NCBI GenBank assembly: GCA_017983975.1
Contig: JAGOAL010000004.1
Coordinates: 1-64,000, forward strand
Source: Flavobacterium sp.
GTDB taxonomy: Bacteria > Bacteroidota > Bacteroidia > Flavobacteriales > Flavobacteriaceae
Length of the DNA: 64,000 nt
Direction: 5' to 3'
In this document: positions 31,472-39,016 of the stretch, in pieces
Layout of the letters: each line of letters starts with the position of its first letter
Numbering within the stretch: the first letter of the stretch is position 1
Notes under the pieces: model-generated
What the model was told of the DNA's origin: nothing
The model's input: only the letters and a program-made list of their open reading frames with translations
Database searches by the model: none
Translations under genes and position numbers: made by a program

Positions 31472-32159
31472 TTTAGATAATCAAATAAAATCAAAGTTGA
31501 ATACTCGAGAAATTCAACCTTCTGAACAGGCGTGGGATCGATTAGATGCGATGCTAACGGTTTCTGAAAATAAAAAATCAAAAAATGGCTATGGATGGTT
31601 TTTTGCAGCTGCTGCTGTAGTGCTTTTTTTTGGATTGGGATTTTTTATCTTCAATCAAAATGAAGAGCCAAAAATTAATAATTCAATTCCAGTTGTAACC
31701 TCAGTTGATGAAGATATTGATTCAATTGAAACGAATAAAATAAATCAAATTTCAGTCGAAAAAGAGCAACCCATTTTAGTTCAAAATGAAAATAATTTTT
31801 CAACAACACAAACAAATAAAAAATCAGGAAGAAGCAAGGAATTGGTAAAAGGAGATAATGTAATAGATGAAAAAAATACTTCCAACACCCATCACCCAAC
31901 ACCCATCACCCAACACCCATCACCCAGCATCCAACATCCATCACCCGAAAAATTGCTAGTTGAAGTTCCAGTCAATCAAAAAGAAATTCCATCGAATAAA
32001 AAAAATAGTGTTAAATCTAAAATTAAAATAGACGCCGCTAGTTTATTATCAACTGTTGAAAAAGAGTTAGACGAAAATTACAAAGAAACAACTTTAGATA
32101 AATTAACTAAAAAATTTCAAGATGCCAAATCAGCATTAGCGAATAGAAATTACGAATAA
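31458..32159 (+). CDS. Membrane protein, probable anti-sigma factor, with internal 14-bp repeat
   Basis: A 233-residue single-pass protein. A cytoplasmic N-terminus (1-43, with the PSEQAWDRLDAML stretch common in flavobacterial proteins encoded after ECF sigma genes) is followed by one membrane helix (about 46-66) and a long, disordered, Asn/Glu/Lys-rich periplasmic part. Residues about 142-163 (Pro/His/Thr-rich, HPTPITQHPSPSIQHPSP) are encoded by the 14-bp tandem repeat at 31884-31946 and differ sharply in base composition from the surroundings. Overlap with the sigma gene and the topology support anti-sigma function; no known anti-sigma domain is identifiable, so this is inference. Confidence 0.72.
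   Translation: MAQHNLDNQIKSKLNTREIQPSEQAWDRLDAMLTVSENKKSKNGYGWFFAAAAVVLFFGLGFFIFNQNEEPKINNSIPVVTSVDEDIDSIETNKINQISVEKEQPILVQNENNFSTTQTNKKSGRSKELVKGDNVIDEKNTSNTHHPTPITQHPSPSIQHPSPEKLLVEVPVNQKEIPSNKKNSVKSKIKIDAASLLSTVEKELDENYKETTLDKLTKKFQDAKSALANRNYE
31884..31946. repeat. 14-bp tandem repeat (AACACCCATCACCC)3 plus degenerate copies, inside a coding region
   Basis: Three exact copies at 31884-31897, 31898-31911 and 31912-31925, then diverged material to 31946. The unit is not a multiple of three, so successive copies are read in different frames. The minus strand has regularly spaced GGG runs (GGGTGATGGGTGTT pattern), which fit a G-quadruplex motif. Confidence 0.9.
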
Positions 32160-32183
32160 ATCAAAAATCATCATAAAAATCAA

Positions 32184-32203
32184 CAATCAAAAATCGAACA
32201 GTT
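32184..32203 (+). repeat. Dispersed 20-nt repeat CAATCAAAAATCGAACAGTT, copy 1
   Basis: Directly precedes the outer membrane protein ATG. A 19/20 match lies at 57595-57614 downstream of rpoD. Confidence 0.6.
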
Positions 32204-33319
32204 ATGCAAAAAATTATTTTATACACCATTGTTATTGTGTTTAGTTTTCTAACAAAAGTAGTAGCGCAAGAAAAATCTTTTGAACAACAAGCTAAAGAAA
32301 TTGCTACAAATATTGAAATAATTACTTTCGAAGAAAAAAACGCCTTAAAAAAAGAAATTGAGGCAATTGATTTTCAAGTAAAAGAAGGTAAAATAACATC
32401 TGAAAGAGCGCAAGAATTAAAAACTAGAATTGCACAAGAACGTGCTAATAACATTGAAACCAAAGTAGCAATTGAAGAAGCTAAATTAGCACAATTGGTA
32501 AAGGACAAAGTAGATGGTAAAATTTCAGATTCTTATGAAAAACCCATAAAAGGAGGAACAATGATTGTTTTAGGTAGTAATTCTAAGGACTCTATTGGGG
32601 TAAATAAAACCGAAATTAATTTTGGTTCTATGAAGGTATATCAAGGTGAACAAGATAAAATCGAACGTAAATCAAAAAGAACTTCTTCACAATTTGTTTT
32701 TGCATTTGGATTAAATAATGTAGTAACCGATGGAGAAAATTTAGAAGATTCTGATTACAGAGTTTGGGGTTCGCATTTTTATGAATGGGGAATTACATAC
32801 AATTCTAGGATTTTCAAAAATAATAACTTACTTCATGCTAAATACGGACTTTCGTTAATGTATAACAATCTTCGTCCAACGGATAATCGCTATTTTGTAA
32901 AAAATGGAAATCAAACTGATTTAGTTACTTCAAGCGTTAATTTAGATGAGTCACGTTTTAGAAATGTCTATTTAACAGCGCCATTACATTTAGAATTTGA
33001 TTTTACGCCAAAAAAACTTTCAAAAGATGGAACAAAAACATATTTTAGAACACATGAGTCTATTCGCTTTGGAATTGGAGGTTACGCAGGTGTTCGCATT
33101 AAGTCAAAACAAATTTTAAAATATGAAGCAGACGACATTAAAGTAAAAGAAAAACAAAAAGGCGATTTCAATGTTTCTGATTTTAATTACGGTTTAAGTG
33201 CTTATTTAGGGTACGGTCAAACCAGCTTATATGTTAAATATGACTTAAATCCAATGTTCAAACACAATAATATAGATCAAAACAACGTTTCATTAGGTAT
33301 ACGCTTTGATTTTAATTAA
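32204..33319 (+). CDS. Outer membrane beta-barrel-like protein of the ECF operon
   Basis: A 371-residue exported protein: signal peptide (about 1-21, ...TKVVAQ|E), a charged coiled-coil segment (about 25-105, Lys/Glu/Ala heptad-like), then from about residue 160 alternating strands rich in aromatic and Asn residues ending in a C-terminal Phe-Asn (NNVSLGIRFDFN), consistent with a small porin-like barrel. No exact family recognised. It is third in the sigma/anti-sigma operon (44-nt gap) and is the likely envelope target or sensor. A terminator follows. Confidence 0.72.
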   Translation: MQKIILYTIVIVFSFLTKVVAQEKSFEQQAKEIATNIEIITFEEKNALKKEIEAIDFQVKEGKITSERAQELKTRIAQERANNIETKVAIEEAKLAQLVKDKVDGKISDSYEKPIKGGTMIVLGSNSKDSIGVNKTEINFGSMKVYQGEQDKIERKSKRTSSQFVFAFGLNNVVTDGENLEDSDYRVWGSHFYEWGITYNSRIFKNNNLLHAKYGLSLMYNNLRPTDNRYFVKNGNQTDLVTSSVNLDESRFRNVYLTAPLHLEFDFTPKKLSKDGTKTYFRTHESIRFGIGGYAGVRIKSKQILKYEADDIKVKEKQKGDFNVSDFNYGLSAYLGYGQTSLYVKYDLNPMFKHNNIDQNNVSLGIRFDFN

Positions 33320-33349
33320 ATTAAGAGTTAGGTTAAGTTCTCTGTTTTG

Positions 33350-33381
33350 AAAAAGTACTTCAGCAATGAAGTACTTTTTTG
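33350..33381 (+). terminator. Terminator of the ECF operon
   Basis: Stem AAAAAGTACTTCA/TGAAGTACTTTTT with GCAA tetraloop and a T-rich tail. Confidence 0.9.
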
Positions 33382-33404
33382 TTTTTATAAGTTTTTTTAT
33401 GGAT

Positions 33405-33420
33405 TAACTTTGTAACTTTG
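33405..33420 (+). promoter_or_regulatory. Tandem -7 boxes TAACTTTG-TAACTTTG for dnaG
   Basis: Two exact copies at 33405-33412 and 33413-33420 without a gap; TTTG at 33378-33381 is 23 nt before the first. The in-frame TTG at 33418 falls inside the second box, so it is unlikely to be the translation start. Confidence 0.6.
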
Positions 33421-33468
33421 AATTCGTTTTTCCATTATCTGAAAATCCGAAAAGCTAAAAAATATAGT

Positions 33469-35457
33469 TTGATCTCAAAAGACACCATAGAAAAAGTATT
33501 TGAAACCGCCCGAGTTGAGGAGGTTATTGGTGATTTTGTCCAACTCAAACGCGCAGGAAGTAACTTGAAAGGTTTGTCACCGTTTGTGAATGAAAAGTCG
33601 CCTTCGTTTATGGTTTCTCCTGTGAAGCAAATTTGGAAAGATTTTTCGTCAGGAAAAGGAGGAAATGCAGTAACCTTTTTAATGGAACACGAGCATTTTA
33701 CGTATCCCGAAGCTATCAGATATTTAGCCGTAAAATACAATATTGAAATTGAAGAAACCGTTCAAACTGATGAAGATGTAGCGCAAGCTAATGAAAAAGA
33801 AAGCATGTATTTGGTTTCGGAATTTGCACAAAAATATTTTCATCACACGTTATTAGAAACCGAAGAAGGAAAAGCCATCGGATTATCCTATTTTAAAGAA
33901 CGAGGTTTTACTCCCGAAACCATTAAGAAATTTGGCTTAGGTTATTCGCCAGAAACTTGGGATGCGTTTACAAAAGAAGCGCTGGGAAAAGGGTATAAAT
34001 TAGAGTATTTAGACAAAACCGGACTTTCAATTGTTAAGGAAGATAAACAATTTGACCGTTTTAAAGGTCGTGTGATGTTTCCTATTCAAAGCATGAGCGG
34101 TCGTGTGTTAGGATTTGGAGGTCGTATTTTGACCAATGATAAAAAAGCAGCCAAATACCTCAATTCGCCCGAAAGTGATATTTACCACAAGAGTAAAGTC
34201 TTGTACGGAATTTTTCATGCGAAGCAATCTATCGCGAAGCTAAATAATTGTTATTTAGTGGAAGGATATACTGATGTCATTCAAATGAATCAAGCCGGAA
34301 TTGAAAACGTCGTAGCTTCTTCTGGAACGGCTTTAACACCGGATCAAATTCGATTAATTAATCGCTTAACGCCCAATATAACCGTACTTTTTGACGGTGA
34401 CGCTGCCGGACTTCGTGCTTCGATTCGTGGAATAGATTTGATTTTGGAGGCCGGAATGAACGTAAAAGTATGTACGTTTCCAGATGGCGATGATCCTGAT
34501 AGTTTTGCTAGAAAAACATCGTATGAAGATTTGTTATTGTATTTTGAAGAAAATGCCAAAGATTTCATTCAGTTCAAGGCATCTTTATTAATGCAAGAAG
34601 CCAAGAATGATCCGATAAAAAAGGCCGATTTGATTCGGGATATGGTCATTAGTATTTCAAAAATTCCAGATCGAATTAAAAGAGAAGTATATATCAAGGA
34701 ATGTTCTAGAATCATGGATATTTCCGAAGATGTGCTTTTTAATACATTGGCGCAATTAGTCAAAAAAGACTTATCGGAAGCCAATAAACAATATAAAAAT
34801 TCTGAAGCTTCGGAACAAAAGGCCTTTGAAGTTGTAAAGAATGATATTGCTGCGCCAACAGCTAAAGTGGATATTCAATATGAATTGGAACATAAAATTA
34901 TCCAAATTCTATTGCTATATGGAGATAAAATAGTTGAATTTGAAGATAGTATTTTAGCTCAAAATGAAGAGGGCGAGTACACGGAAGTAGTTGAAAAAAA
35001 GAATTACAAGGTGTTTGAGCGCGTGTATTTGAGTTTGCAGGTTGATGAAATAGAATTGGCTAACCCAATATTTAAAGCAATTTATAATCATTTAATAGCT
35101 TATTTCAACGAGACAGAAGTGTTTGAATTGGATAAATATTTAATGCATTTACCTGAAGAATTAGCGCAAGAAGTTACTTCGATATTAATGAATGAAGAGC
35201 GCGAAGTGCTTCATAATTGGGAAGTGCAGCAAATTTATGTCAAACAAAAAGAAGCAACGATTAGTCAATATGTTACCGAAACAATTATTACTTTACGTTG
35301 GTATTTAGTGAATAATATTATTGATGAATTAAAAAATAATTTATCAACCGAAGAGGAACAAGACAACAGAGAATCGTTAGAAATGGTTATGGCTTATTTA
35401 GGGCTTACCCATGTTTTTTCAAAAAGTTTAGGCAGAGTATTATCTCGCTATCATTAA
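33469..35457 (+). CDS. dnaG: DNA primase DnaG lacking the zinc-ligand residues (TTG start)
   Basis: A 663-residue primase that makes RNA primers at the replication fork. TTG 33469 (read (M)ISKDTIEKVFETARVEEVIGDFV) is chosen because DnaG proteins begin here; an earlier in-frame TTG lies in the promoter. Aligned to the CHC2 zinc ribbon (CPFH...CFGC in E. coli), residues read SPFV and DFSS: all four Cys/His ligands are missing, although the flanking NEK-PSF and GKGGN framework is kept. The TOPRIM core is intact (YLVEGYTDVI with catalytic Glu; FDGDAAG). The C-terminal helicase-binding part is present. Stop overlaps the convergent regulator gene by four bases. Confidence 0.94.
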   Translation: MISKDTIEKVFETARVEEVIGDFVQLKRAGSNLKGLSPFVNEKSPSFMVSPVKQIWKDFSSGKGGNAVTFLMEHEHFTYPEAIRYLAVKYNIEIEETVQTDEDVAQANEKESMYLVSEFAQKYFHHTLLETEEGKAIGLSYFKERGFTPETIKKFGLGYSPETWDAFTKEALGKGYKLEYLDKTGLSIVKEDKQFDRFKGRVMFPIQSMSGRVLGFGGRILTNDKKAAKYLNSPESDIYHKSKVLYGIFHAKQSIAKLNNCYLVEGYTDVIQMNQAGIENVVASSGTALTPDQIRLINRLTPNITVLFDGDAAGLRASIRGIDLILEAGMNVKVCTFPDGDDPDSFARKTSYEDLLLYFEENAKDFIQFKASLLMQEAKNDPIKKADLIRDMVISISKIPDRIKREVYIKECSRIMDISEDVLFNTLAQLVKKDLSEANKQYKNSEASEQKAFEVVKNDIAAPTAKVDIQYELEHKIIQILLLYGDKIVEFEDSILAQNEEGEYTEVVEKKNYKVFERVYLSLQVDEIELANPIFKAIYNHLIAYFNETEVFELDKYLMHLPEELAQEVTSILMNEEREVLHNWEVQQIYVKQKEATISQYVTETIITLRWYLVNNIIDELKNNLSTEEEQDNRESLEMVMAYLGLTHVFSKSLGRVLSRYH

Positions 35458-36062
35458 ATAATTTCCAAATCTTTTGCTTTTTTTAATAAGTCAACTAAGT
35501 TGGTCACGTTTAATTTGGTTAAAAGCCTTAATTTATAGGTGCTAATTGTTTTTTCATCAATACCTAAAATTTGCGCTATTTCTTTATTCTTTTTGCCATT
35601 ATTCAAATATCGAAGCACCTCAATTTCTCTATTTGAAACCTTTTTAAAAAGCCGTGTCACTTTTTTATTTGAACTACTTTTTTTCTTTGATAAAGTAGCG
35701 TTTTGCATAACGCTTTCTATTGTGTCTTCTACTAACGTTAATTCGGATGTTTTATGTAAATAAGCAGCAACGCCCATTTTTAAAGTAGCTTGAGCATATA
35801 CTTTTTCGGCAACAAGCGTAAATATGATGATTTTAAGTTTTGGATAATCTTGTATTAAACTTTTAATATCTCTTAAACTGGATAACCCATTTAACTCCAT
35901 GTCTAAAAATAGTAAATCTACTTCTTGAGTGTTTAGTATATTTAAAAGGTATTCAATATTATTTGCCTCGGCTACACAATTTATTTTGGAATGATTTTTA
36001 AAATAGGAACATAAGCCATAGGAAATAACCGGAGCATTATCTGCAATACATACTTTTATCAT
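35454..36062 (-). CDS. LuxR/NarL-type response regulator
   Basis: A 202-residue response regulator. REC domain at 1-120 with Asp8, phospho-acceptor Asp54 (LFLDMELNG) and Lys in YLHKTSE (about residue 105), then a GerE/LuxR helix-turn-helix at about 140-198 (VSNREIEVLRYLNNGKKNKEIAQILGIDEKTISTYKLRLLTKL). An orphan: no histidine kinase gene is next to it. It converges on dnaG with a four-base overlap of the stop codons. Targets unknown. Confidence 0.92.
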   Translation of the reverse strand: MIKVCIADNAPVISYGLCSYFKNHSKINCVAEANNIEYLLNILNTQEVDLLFLDMELNGLSSLRDIKSLIQDYPKLKIIIFTLVAEKVYAQATLKMGVAAYLHKTSELTLVEDTIESVMQNATLSKKKSSSNKKVTRLFKKVSNREIEVLRYLNNGKKNKEIAQILGIDEKTISTYKLRLLTKLNVTNLVDLLKKAKDLEII

Positions 36063-36142
36063 AGCTAAAAAATTTCAGTACTAAAACTTACATATTCAAA
36101 GTTAATCAAAAATATGTAATTAGCTGTTAATTAGGATGATAA

Positions 36143-36949
36143 TTATTTTAAATCTTCAGGAATTGTACAAACAGGTATGGGTTGCATTTTATGTTGGTTG
36201 ATCAAATGAAGTCGTTCATAAAGGGTAAAAACGTGCGCTTCTCGTTCTGAAAAATCAGTTGCTTTTTTTCCTAATGCCATTTGGTTCATAGCCCATTCTA
36301 ATTCATCATAATTAGCGCCAATTTGATCTTCATCACTACGATCATCACCAAATAAGCCATCAGTAGGTTTGGCATCTAAAATACTTTGAGGAACTTTTAC
36401 ATAAGCAGCTAATAATCTAACTTCGCTTTTCATTAAATCGGCAATTGGGCTAATATCTACACCGCCATCTCCATATTTTGTAAAGAAACCTACACCAAAA
36501 TCTTCTACTTTATTTCCGGTTCCGGCGACTAAAAATCCATGTAATCCAGCAAAATAGTATAAAGTAGTCATGCGCAATCTGGCACGAGTATTGGCTAATG
36601 ACAAAGCCAGTTTTGTTTCATTATCCGATGCTGGAACTTGCGCTTTAAATTGTTCGAATACAGGAGTTAAGTCGGCACGATCATTAAATACATTTGGAAA
36701 CCTCCTTTTTAATTGGTCAATATGCTCGTTGGCTCTATTCACATGACTTTCCGCTTGATGTATTGGCATTTCTATACATAACGTAGGCAAACCCGTTTGC
36801 GCACACAATGTTGACGTTAGCGCACTATCAATTCCACCCGAGATGCCTACAACAAAACCCTTTACTTTAGCGTTAATAGCATAATCATGCAGCCATTGCA
36901 CAATGAAATCATTAATTTTTTCTGCTTGAAAAGGAGTAGAATTTGTCAT
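36143..36949 (-). CDS. nadE: NAD+ synthase, ammonia-dependent
   Basis: A 268-residue enzyme for the last step of NAD synthesis (amidation of nicotinate adenine dinucleotide). ATG 36949 (MTNSTPFQAEKINDFIVQWL) replaces a start 30 codons further up that would run into the divergent gldB gene. The ATP-pyrophosphatase P-loop is GISGGIDSA (about residues 33-41), and GTGNKVEDFGVGFFTKYGDGGVDI carries the NaAD/ATP site. There is no glutaminase domain, so free NH3 or a separate partner supplies nitrogen. The nadE-gldB-gldC neighbourhood is familiar from Flavobacterium. Confidence 0.93.
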   Translation of the reverse strand: MTNSTPFQAEKINDFIVQWLHDYAINAKVKGFVVGISGGIDSALTSTLCAQTGLPTLCIEMPIHQAESHVNRANEHIDQLKRRFPNVFNDRADLTPVFEQFKAQVPASDNETKLALSLANTRARLRMTTLYYFAGLHGFLVAGTGNKVEDFGVGFFTKYGDGGVDISPIADLMKSEVRLLAAYVKVPQSILDAKPTDGLFGDDRSDEDQIGANYDELEWAMNQMALGKKATDFSEREAHVFTLYERLHLINQHKMQPIPVCTIPEDLK

Positions 36950-36980
36950 TTTTTTATGAAAATTTGTAAGTCGATAACTG

Positions 36981-36988
36981 TATATTTG
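36981..36988 (+). promoter_or_regulatory. -7 box (TATATTTG) for gldB
   Basis: TAnnTTTG 42 nt upstream of gldB in the gap divergent from nadE. TTTG at 36963-36966 is only 14 nt away, shorter than typical spacing. Confidence 0.45.
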
Positions 36989-37030
36989 TAACCGAATTAA
37001 TATTTTGATAAAATTATAAAAATACGCCAT

Positions 37031-37993
37031 ATGAAGCAATTATTATTTGCGCTAATTATCGTTTCATTATTTTCTTGTAGAGAAGAAAGTAAAATTGAAG
37101 AAGCGGTAGCTCAAATTCCGGTCACTTTTAAAGTTGAACGATTTGATCAAGTTTTTTTTGGTTCCAAACCTAATGAACTCGAACAAATTAAATCAAAATA
37201 TCCATTCTTTTTTCCAGCTGGAAATCCCGATTCGGTATGGGTAAACAAAATGAATAATCCGTTATTAAAGGAATTATATAAAGAGGTTCAGGTGAAATAT
37301 CCTACCCTTGGAAAAGTGGAAAGTGATCTTGAAAATTTATTTGCTCATGTGCAGTATTATTTTCCAAAGTACAAAACGCCTCGTGTAATTACTTTAATAA
37401 ATGAAGTAGATATGGAAGGCAAAGTTTTTTATGTAGACACACTTGCCTTGATATCATTAGATTGTTATCTAGGCAAAGAGCATAAATTTTATGTAGATTT
37501 TCCCGAATATAAGAAAATTGAATTAGAAGAAAATCAAATCGTTCCTAATTTAGTGTCTAGTTTTTGTTATGGTAAAATTGCTACGCCTCGAGATAGAACC
37601 CTACTTTCGGCAATGATTTATTATGGGAAAGAATTGTACATAAAAGATAAATTAATTCCAGAATATTCCGATGCAAATAAAATTGGGTATACCGAATTAC
37701 AACTGAAATTTTGCCAAGAAAACGAATATTACATGTGGAGTAATTTGGTAGAAAATAAATTATTGTTTGATGCAAATCCAAAAAACGAACAACGGTTTAT
37801 TTATCCGGCTCCTTTTTCAAAATTTTATTTAGAAATAGACAATCAAACACCTGGTCGAGTGGGGCAATGGTTGGGTTGGCAAATTGTAAGAAGTTATATG
37901 GAAAACAATGATGAGGTAACTTTAGAACAATTAATGGCAATGGATGCCAAAACTATTTTTGAGAATTCGAAGTACAAACCAAAGAAACAATAA
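37031..37993 (+). CDS. gldB: Gliding motility lipoprotein GldB
   Basis: A 320-residue lipoprotein: lipobox SLFSC with Cys16. The mature protein carries the GldB pattern I recognise: VERFDQVFF, YPFFFPAGNPDSVWV, FAHVQYYFPKYKTPRVITLI and the near-C-terminal PGRVGQWLGWQIVRSYM, which resembles the metallopeptidase-like motif region of the family. GldB is required for gliding in F. johnsoniae; its molecular role is not established. Followed seven bases later by gldC, and divergent from nadE. Confidence 0.92.
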   Translation: MKQLLFALIIVSLFSCREESKIEEAVAQIPVTFKVERFDQVFFGSKPNELEQIKSKYPFFFPAGNPDSVWVNKMNNPLLKELYKEVQVKYPTLGKVESDLENLFAHVQYYFPKYKTPRVITLINEVDMEGKVFYVDTLALISLDCYLGKEHKFYVDFPEYKKIELEENQIVPNLVSSFCYGKIATPRDRTLLSAMIYYGKELYIKDKLIPEYSDANKIGYTELQLKFCQENEYYMWSNLVENKLLFDANPKNEQRFIYPAPFSKFYLEIDNQTPGRVGQWLGWQIVRSYMENNDEVTLEQLMAMDAKTIFENSKYKPKKQ

Positions 37994-38000
37994 GAAGATA

Positions 38001-38327
38001 ATGAAAAAATCAGATATAAAAATTACCGTAGGTTTAGATGAAAATAATGTGCCCGAAAAATTATTGTGGACGGCACAAGATGGCGGTGTGGAGCAAGAAG
38101 AGGCAAAAGCATTAATGCTATCGGTTTGGGATAGTAAAGCAAAAGAAACCCTTCGTATTGATTTATGGACAAAAGATATGCCAGTTGACGAAATGAAGCA
38201 ATTTTTTCACCAAACCTTAGTAGCTATGGCCGATACATTTCAACGCGCTACTGCCGATGAAAAAATGTCGGATACTATGCGCGATTTTTGTGATTATTTT
38301 GCCGAAAAATTAGAATTGAAAGCTTAA
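38001..38327 (+). CDS. gldC: Gliding motility protein GldC
   Basis: A 108-residue soluble protein. ATG 38001 (MKKSDIKITVGLDENNVPEKLLW) was preferred to an in-frame start 19 codons upstream inside gldB. Family marks are WTAQDGGVEQEEAKALMLSVWD and MRDFCDYFAEKLEL. GldC is encoded next to gldB across the gliding Bacteroidetes and improves gliding efficiency in F. johnsoniae. It lacks signal peptide or membrane helix. A shared terminator follows. Confidence 0.92.
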   Translation: MKKSDIKITVGLDENNVPEKLLWTAQDGGVEQEEAKALMLSVWDSKAKETLRIDLWTKDMPVDEMKQFFHQTLVAMADTFQRATADEKMSDTMRDFCDYFAEKLELKA

Positions 38328-38359
38328 AAAAAGAGCCGCTGTTTGTGGCTCTTTTTTTT
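38326..38359. terminator. Bidirectional terminator between gldC and ysxC
   Basis: Stem AAAAAGAGCC/GGCTCTTTTT around a nine-base loop, with A-run on one side and T-run on the other, lying between convergent genes. Confidence 0.88.
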
Positions 38360-38978
38360 ATATAAATCCTTCATTTTTAAAAATATCTTCATTAATTTGA
38401 TTGATGTATTCTAAAATTCCTTCACGTCCTATAGCTTCAAGTGAAGACGTTACAAAATAAGGCGGCATTTCTGCCCAGTCACCAGCTAATAATTGTTTTT
38501 TATAAGCTTCCACATGATTGTTCACTTTGTTTTTGCCTAATTTATCCGATTTAGTAAAAATAATAGCAAACGGAATTTCACTTTCACCTAAATATTCCAT
38601 GAATTCTAAATCGATTTTTTGTGCTTCTAATCTTATGTCAATCAATACAAAGGCACAAATTAATTGCTCTCTTTGTTCAAAATAATCCATAATAAATTGT
38701 TGAAACACGGCTTTCGTTTTTTTAGAGACACGAGCATATCCATAACCTGGTAAATCGACTAAAAACCAATTACTGTTAATTTTAAAATGATTAATTAACT
38801 GCGTTTTTCCTGGTTTTGATGAGGTTTTTGCCAAGTTTTTATGATTGGTCAACATATTAATCAAAGAAGATTTTCCTACGTTTGAACGACCAATAAAGGC
38901 ATATTCAGGCAAACGTTCTTTTGGACATTTATCTACTTCAGAATTACTAATGATAAATTCGGCGGTATTAATTTTCAT
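38358..38978 (-). CDS. engB: Ribosome biogenesis GTPase YsxC/EngB
   Basis: A 206-residue small GTPase of the EngB/YihA/YsxC family that acts in 50S subunit assembly. G1 GRSNVGKSS (residues 30-38), G2 Thr in the KTSSKPGKTQ loop, G3 DLPGYGYA (about 75-82) and G4 TKSDK (about 142-146) are intact. Length is normal. It is downstream of the alpha/beta hydrolase gene (38-nt gap with a small hairpin) and convergent with gldC. Confidence 0.95.
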   Translation of the reverse strand: MKINTAEFIISNSEVDKCPKERLPEYAFIGRSNVGKSSLINMLTNHKNLAKTSSKPGKTQLINHFKINSNWFLVDLPGYGYARVSKKTKAVFQQFIMDYFEQREQLICAFVLIDIRLEAQKIDLEFMEYLGESEIPFAIIFTKSDKLGKNKVNNHVEAYKKQLLAGDWAEMPPYFVTSSLEAIGREGILEYINQINEDIFKNEGFI

Positions 38979-38994
38979 GTAATTTTATACTAAA

Positions 38995-39014
38995 ATTCCC
39001 CATTTAAGGGGAAT
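38995..39014 (-). terminator. Small hairpin between the hydrolase gene and ysxC
   Basis: ATTCCCC/GGGGAAT with a six-base loop, followed on the minus strand by TTTTAG. A weak T-run, so it may be a partial terminator or an mRNA-stability hairpin. Confidence 0.4.
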
Positions 39015-39016
39015 AG

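Noticed and set aside
31884..31946. Tandem repeat as a CRISPR array
   Set aside because: The unit is 14 bp with no unique spacers, lies inside a coding frame, and no cas gene is present.
33418..33468. TTG 33418 as the dnaG start
   Set aside because: It falls inside a TAACTTTG promoter box and would add 17 residues absent from DnaG proteins as I know them.
33435..33740. 101-codon open frame antisense to the dnaG 5' region
   Set aside because: It lies entirely opposite a clearly conserved primase frame, has no promoter or recognisable domain, and its composition follows from the dnaG codons.
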